From Mollicutes bacterium (GTDB taxonomy: Bacteria; Bacillota_I; Bacilli_A; RF39; UBA660): DNA of 9,380 nt. Below, piece after piece: positions 6,550 through 9,380 of this stretch (its first letter is position 1; every line of letters begins with the position of its first letter). Location of the stretch: the NCBI GenBank assembly GCA_003560455.1, contig PWIL01000019.1, forward strand, positions 1-9,380, read 5' to 3'. A model generated the notes under the pieces. The model made no database searches. It was not told the DNA's origin and worked only from the letters and a program-made list of their open reading frames with translations. A program made the translations under genes and the position numbers.

Positions 6550-7119
6550 ATGAAAAAGAAAATAATGGTTGATATGGATGACGTGATGTGTGGTGGGGGG
6601 TTTTTAGGTTTAATTAATGAATTTTTAGGAACAAATTATACCGAAGAAGATGTTGAGGGCTATTACATGCAAAATCTCATGCCCGAAGATAAGCGGGAAT
6701 TATTTTTAGACTATTTATTACAAAAAAACTTTTATGACTATTGTCATATTTATCCCCACTCACAAAAAGTATTAAAAGAACTTCAAGAAGAATATGAAGT
6801 TTTTATTGGAACAGCTTATATTCTTGCTAAACGTGAAAAAGAATCAGGCGTTATTTTATTAAACAAATATAATTTTTTGCAAGAACATTTTCCGTTTATA
6901 AATCCGGAAAATTATGTGTTTGTCTGTAATAAAGAAATTTTAAGTTGTTATGCAAAAATAGATGATCGGTTAGAAAATTTAAAAAGAGCAAAACGTAAGT
7001 TGCTTTATACAGCATATCATAATAAAGATTTAGAAAGTGATTATTTAGAAAACCAAGGCATAGAGCGGGTGGATAATTGGCTAGAAGTCAAAAGTAAACT
7101 TTTAAAAAAGACTTTCTAA
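6550..7119 (+). CDS. 5'(3')-deoxyribonucleotidase, cytosolic type C-like (HAD superfamily)
   Basis: A 189-residue protein like NT5C-type phosphatases (PF06941), which remove the phosphate from deoxyribonucleotides. Motif I is VDMDDVM, with nucleophile D8 and acid/base D10. Motif II is FIGTAY with T88. A Lys near 128 is the possible motif III residue. Motif IV is IDDRLENL with D138 and D139. The order and spacing fit a compact HAD fold with an alpha-helical cap between about 15 and 75. I chose the ATG at 6550, because AAGAGGCG precedes it and the fold begins at residue 5; a TTG 48 bases upstream only adds a Lys/Asn-rich tail not seen in the family. A G6 run (6595-6600) encodes part of the GGGF loop after motif I. 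The gene lies 47 bases before the sigma-like gene with no terminator between, so co-transcription is likely. Nucleotide-pool housekeeping is the expected role. Confidence 0.8.
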   Translation: MKKKIMVDMDDVMCGGGFLGLINEFLGTNYTEEDVEGYYMQNLMPEDKRELFLDYLLQKNFYDYCHIYPHSQKVLKELQEEYEVFIGTAYILAKREKESGVILLNKYNFLQEHFPFINPENYVFVCNKEILSCYAKIDDRLENLKRAKRKLLYTAYHNKDLESDYLENQGIERVDNWLEVKSKLLKKTF

Positions 7120-7156
7120 AAAAGATAACTTAATAATTTCAAACATAATTATTTTA

Positions 7157-7163
7157 GGGGGGG
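7157..7163 (+). promoter_or_regulatory. Unusual G7 ribosome binding site
   Basis: Seven consecutive G (7157-7163) after TTTTA form the Shine-Dalgarno region of the sigma-like gene, three bases before its ATG at 7167. A G homopolymer this long is striking in such AT-rich DNA. Its length would set the spacing between SD and start. Confidence 0.5.
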
Positions 7164-7166
7164 ATT

Positions 7167-9380
7167 ATGAAAAACAATGATGAATTAGATATTTATGGAC
7201 AGATAAAAACCCTGCCCAATATAACGCAGGAAGAACTAGTTTCTTTATATGAAAAAGATGGCCTCAAGTTATATGAAGGTGATATAACAACTTTAAAAAA
7301 CAATTTTAAAAGGTTAGCTTTAATGAATACTGAACCACAAGAAAAATTAAATTATCGTGTTTTTCCAAGTAAAGAATCAATCAAAAAAGTGGTTTGTGGT
7401 AATTTATGGTTAGCAAGATGGCTTGCTTATAAACATTATATTAAAAGTGATAAAAAGGAAGAAATGGATGATATTTTCCAAGTTGCTTCAGAAACCTTAA
7501 TCAAAGCTGCGCGCAATTATATACCAAATAATCAAGCAAAATTTACAACTTACGCTACCAAAAGTATTGAAAATAACTTAAGTTCTTTTTTGTATCGACC
7601 TAAAAAGAAAAGAAAAAATGTTTCTCAATTTTTTAATGAAAAAATGATAAAATTAGATGAATTAGCAACCATTTTGGAATTGTTAATAGATGAAGAAGAT
7701 ATGACACCAACAAAGTTATTATGTCAAATTAATCAATATCGAAAAAAATATAATGCCCAGCAATATTTAACTGGAAATCCTTCAAATTATCAACCAAAGG
7801 TTTATCGAGAAAAGGATAAAGAAAATCCATTTCAAAAGATAAGTGAAATCACTTATGATATAAAAAAACAACTACAATACTTTTTATGTAAAGAAGATAA
7901 TGATTTAATTAATTTAGAAATTAATCAACTTGGCAACAATCAGGCCTTTATTAAGTATTTGCAACAAAAAATAAATAATTTAAAATTATATTTAAAAGTT
8001 GAAAAGCAATTATACGAAGAAGGAAATGGTATATTACCATCAGATGAAGAATTTTTAAAACGATTAAATGAAGAATTAAAAAAAGAAAATCAAATAAAGC
8101 AACAAGAAAGAAAAAAAGCAGAAAAAAAATATCAGCCCGCCATTGAAACACTAAATGCTTTGGAAAAGGGATTGGAAATTATTCCTGATAAAAAATGTTG
8201 GAAGTGGGTAACTTTAATAAACTATCATTTATGGGAACCGGAATTAATCAATTCGGCATTAAAAACAATGATAGAACTTGAAAATGGGTGTTCGTTGGCT
8301 GATGCGAAAGCAAAAATGGGCGATGTTGATGTTGAAAAGCAAATGATGATAGTGTTAGCTTACTCTAATCGCGGATCAGACTTTTTTGAATACGTAGAAA
8401 AAGACTTCCCAATTACTTATTGGAAAGAAATTATCGTAAAATCTGCAGAATGGAACCCAGAATATGCTTTGTGGGAAGAATATAATGCTGAAATAGAGTA
8501 TCACATAGAACGGTATCAGCAATTAATTGAGCATGAAGAATTAGGTGAAATGGCAAAAACTGAAATAAAAGAACTAGAAATTAGAAAAGAGCAATTAGAA
8601 AAGGATATAAAAAATCTTATAACCCTTGAAAATCAACCTGATGTAGGTTATTTTAAAAAACAAGCCAAGGCATTTATTAATCAAAAAAGACGACAAGTGC
8701 GTCAAGAAGCAATCCAGGAACATGTTAGCAGTTTAGGTGGTATGGAAAAAATTAATGATTATAATAAGGTTTATAGTGATAAATTTTTAATTAACTGTTT
8801 ATCTGAAGAGGAGATTGCTTTGGAAAACGACGCCTTAATGTTGGATGCCGAAAAAAGTTTAAGCCAATTAGAAAACATAGATCTGACAAAAGAAAATGAC
8901 ACTATAATAAGTCAAATTTTTCAAAAAATAGACACTTATTATCAACAAAGTTTAATTGATAATCAATTGGAAAAACATTATAATTACCTGTTACAAATGT
9001 TTGGACAAAATTGGTCAAACAAAGATCGTAAATACGTAAAAATAAGAGAGAAACAAATAAATTATAATAAATTACAGATTCAATTGAAAGAAAAAATAGC
9101 ACAAAAATTGTATCAAAAATGGTGTGTCGAGGAAGAAGAATTAACGCTCGAAAACTATGTTAAAATAGTAAAAGGTGTAAAAAAAGAATATATTAATGAA
9201 CAATTAGCGGCATTAAATGCTACTAAGATAGAAAATAATCGTAATAATTGTAGGATAAAAGAAATATGCCAAACAGGTCTTGGTTTTCATAAAATGTTTA
9301 CGCAAAAGACTCTTGAATTATTACGTGCCGAAAGTAATGATATATATAATTATGATTATCGATTGCTTGCAAATGATGAA
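7167..9380 (+). CDS. Giant sigma-70-like protein, partial (at least 738 residues)
   Basis: The frame from ATG 7167 stays open for exactly 738 codons to the right edge, so the C-terminus is missing. Residues about 7-53 resemble sigma-70 region 1.2 (DIYGQIKTLPNITQEEL), ending near the 'kLie.NlRLv' segment. Residues 70-143 look like region 2. NLWLARWLAYKHY corresponds to region 2.1, MDDIFQVASETLIKAARNY to region 2.2 (normally 'eDLiQeG.iGLikAv.kFdp'), and KFTTYATKSIENNL to regions 2.3-2.4. A basic stretch PKKKRK follows (145-150). The remaining 590 residues are mostly helical, Lys/Glu/Asn-rich, with coiled-coil-like parts near 293-325 and 446-492, and match no region 3 or 4 I can see. Ordinary sigma factors are 170-600 residues. 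The role as a sigma factor is inferred from domain likeness. An RNA polymerase-binding regulator without promoter recognition is an alternative. Co-transcription with the nucleotidase is possible. Confidence 0.75.
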   Translation, partial: MKNNDELDIYGQIKTLPNITQEELVSLYEKDGLKLYEGDITTLKNNFKRLALMNTEPQEKLNYRVFPSKESIKKVVCGNLWLARWLAYKHYIKSDKKEEMDDIFQVASETLIKAARNYIPNNQAKFTTYATKSIENNLSSFLYRPKKKRKNVSQFFNEKMIKLDELATILELLIDEEDMTPTKLLCQINQYRKKYNAQQYLTGNPSNYQPKVYREKDKENPFQKISEITYDIKKQLQYFLCKEDNDLINLEINQLGNNQAFIKYLQQKINNLKLYLKVEKQLYEEGNGILPSDEEFLKRLNEELKKENQIKQQERKKAEKKYQPAIETLNALEKGLEIIPDKKCWKWVTLINYHLWEPELINSALKTMIELENGCSLADAKAKMGDVDVEKQMMIVLAYSNRGSDFFEYVEKDFPITYWKEIIVKSAEWNPEYALWEEYNAEIEYHIERYQQLIEHEELGEMAKTEIKELEIRKEQLEKDIKNLITLENQPDVGYFKKQAKAFINQKRRQVRQEAIQEHVSSLGGMEKINDYNKVYSDKFLINCLSEEEIALENDALMLDAEKSLSQLENIDLTKENDTIISQIFQKIDTYYQQSLIDNQLEKHYNYLLQMFGQNWSNKDRKYVKIREKQINYNKLQIQLKEKIAQKLYQKWCVEEEELTLENYVKIVKGVKKEYINEQLAALNATKIENNRNNCRIKEICQTGLGFHKMFTQKTLELLRAESNDIYNYDYRLLANDE

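Noticed and set aside
7951..9102. Minus-strand frames of 66 codons inside the sigma-like gene
   Set aside because: Antisense shadows of Lys/Glu/Asn-rich coding sequence. The plus-strand frame is continuous through both.

Overview
The window is very AT-rich (G+C by eye well under one third) and all recognisable genes lie on the + strand. Start sites mostly carry AGGAG-type ribosome binding sites. Promoters are of the TTGxxx-17/18-TATAAT type. Seven of the eight closed reading frames end in TAA, one in TAG and none in TGA, and every Trp is TGG. Together with an NfeD-type N-terminus and a minimal type C 5'-nucleotidase this suggests a low-GC Firmicute (Bacilli/Erysipelotrichia or a Mollicutes relative using the standard code), probably an uncultured gut or host-associated lineage. 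That placement is inference.

Layout. (1) 19-1299: a compact family 5 extracellular solute-binding protein fold with no signal peptide or lipobox. (2) 1300-1638: intergenic stretch with nested AT-only inverted repeats, a good promoter, a 29-codon remnant that looks like the N-terminus of an NfeD membrane protein, and a GTGGACC hairpin directly after its stop. (3) 1639-2505: an unrecognised 288-residue soluble protein ending in a terminator. (4) 2584-3177: a PF06042-type nucleotidyltransferase with its own promoter, whose -35 lies inside the preceding terminator. (5) 3178-3333: a promoter region with two strong palindromes. (6) 3334-6392: a probable three-gene operon made of an 800-residue WG-repeat-like protein, a 113-residue two-helix membrane protein and an 83-residue acidic protein. 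(7) 6550-7119: a 5'(3')-deoxyribonucleotidase-like HAD protein. (8) 7167 to the window end: a reading frame of at least 738 codons, still open at the right edge, beginning with a sigma-70 region 1.2/2-like domain followed by about 590 residues of mostly helical sequence I do not recognise.

How the genes work together is mostly unclear, because they look like small independent transcription units of accessory or lineage-specific type. The two most notable points are the giant sigma-like protein and the WG-repeat operon behind a palindromic promoter. No tRNA, rRNA, CRISPR array, transposase or phage structural gene was seen.
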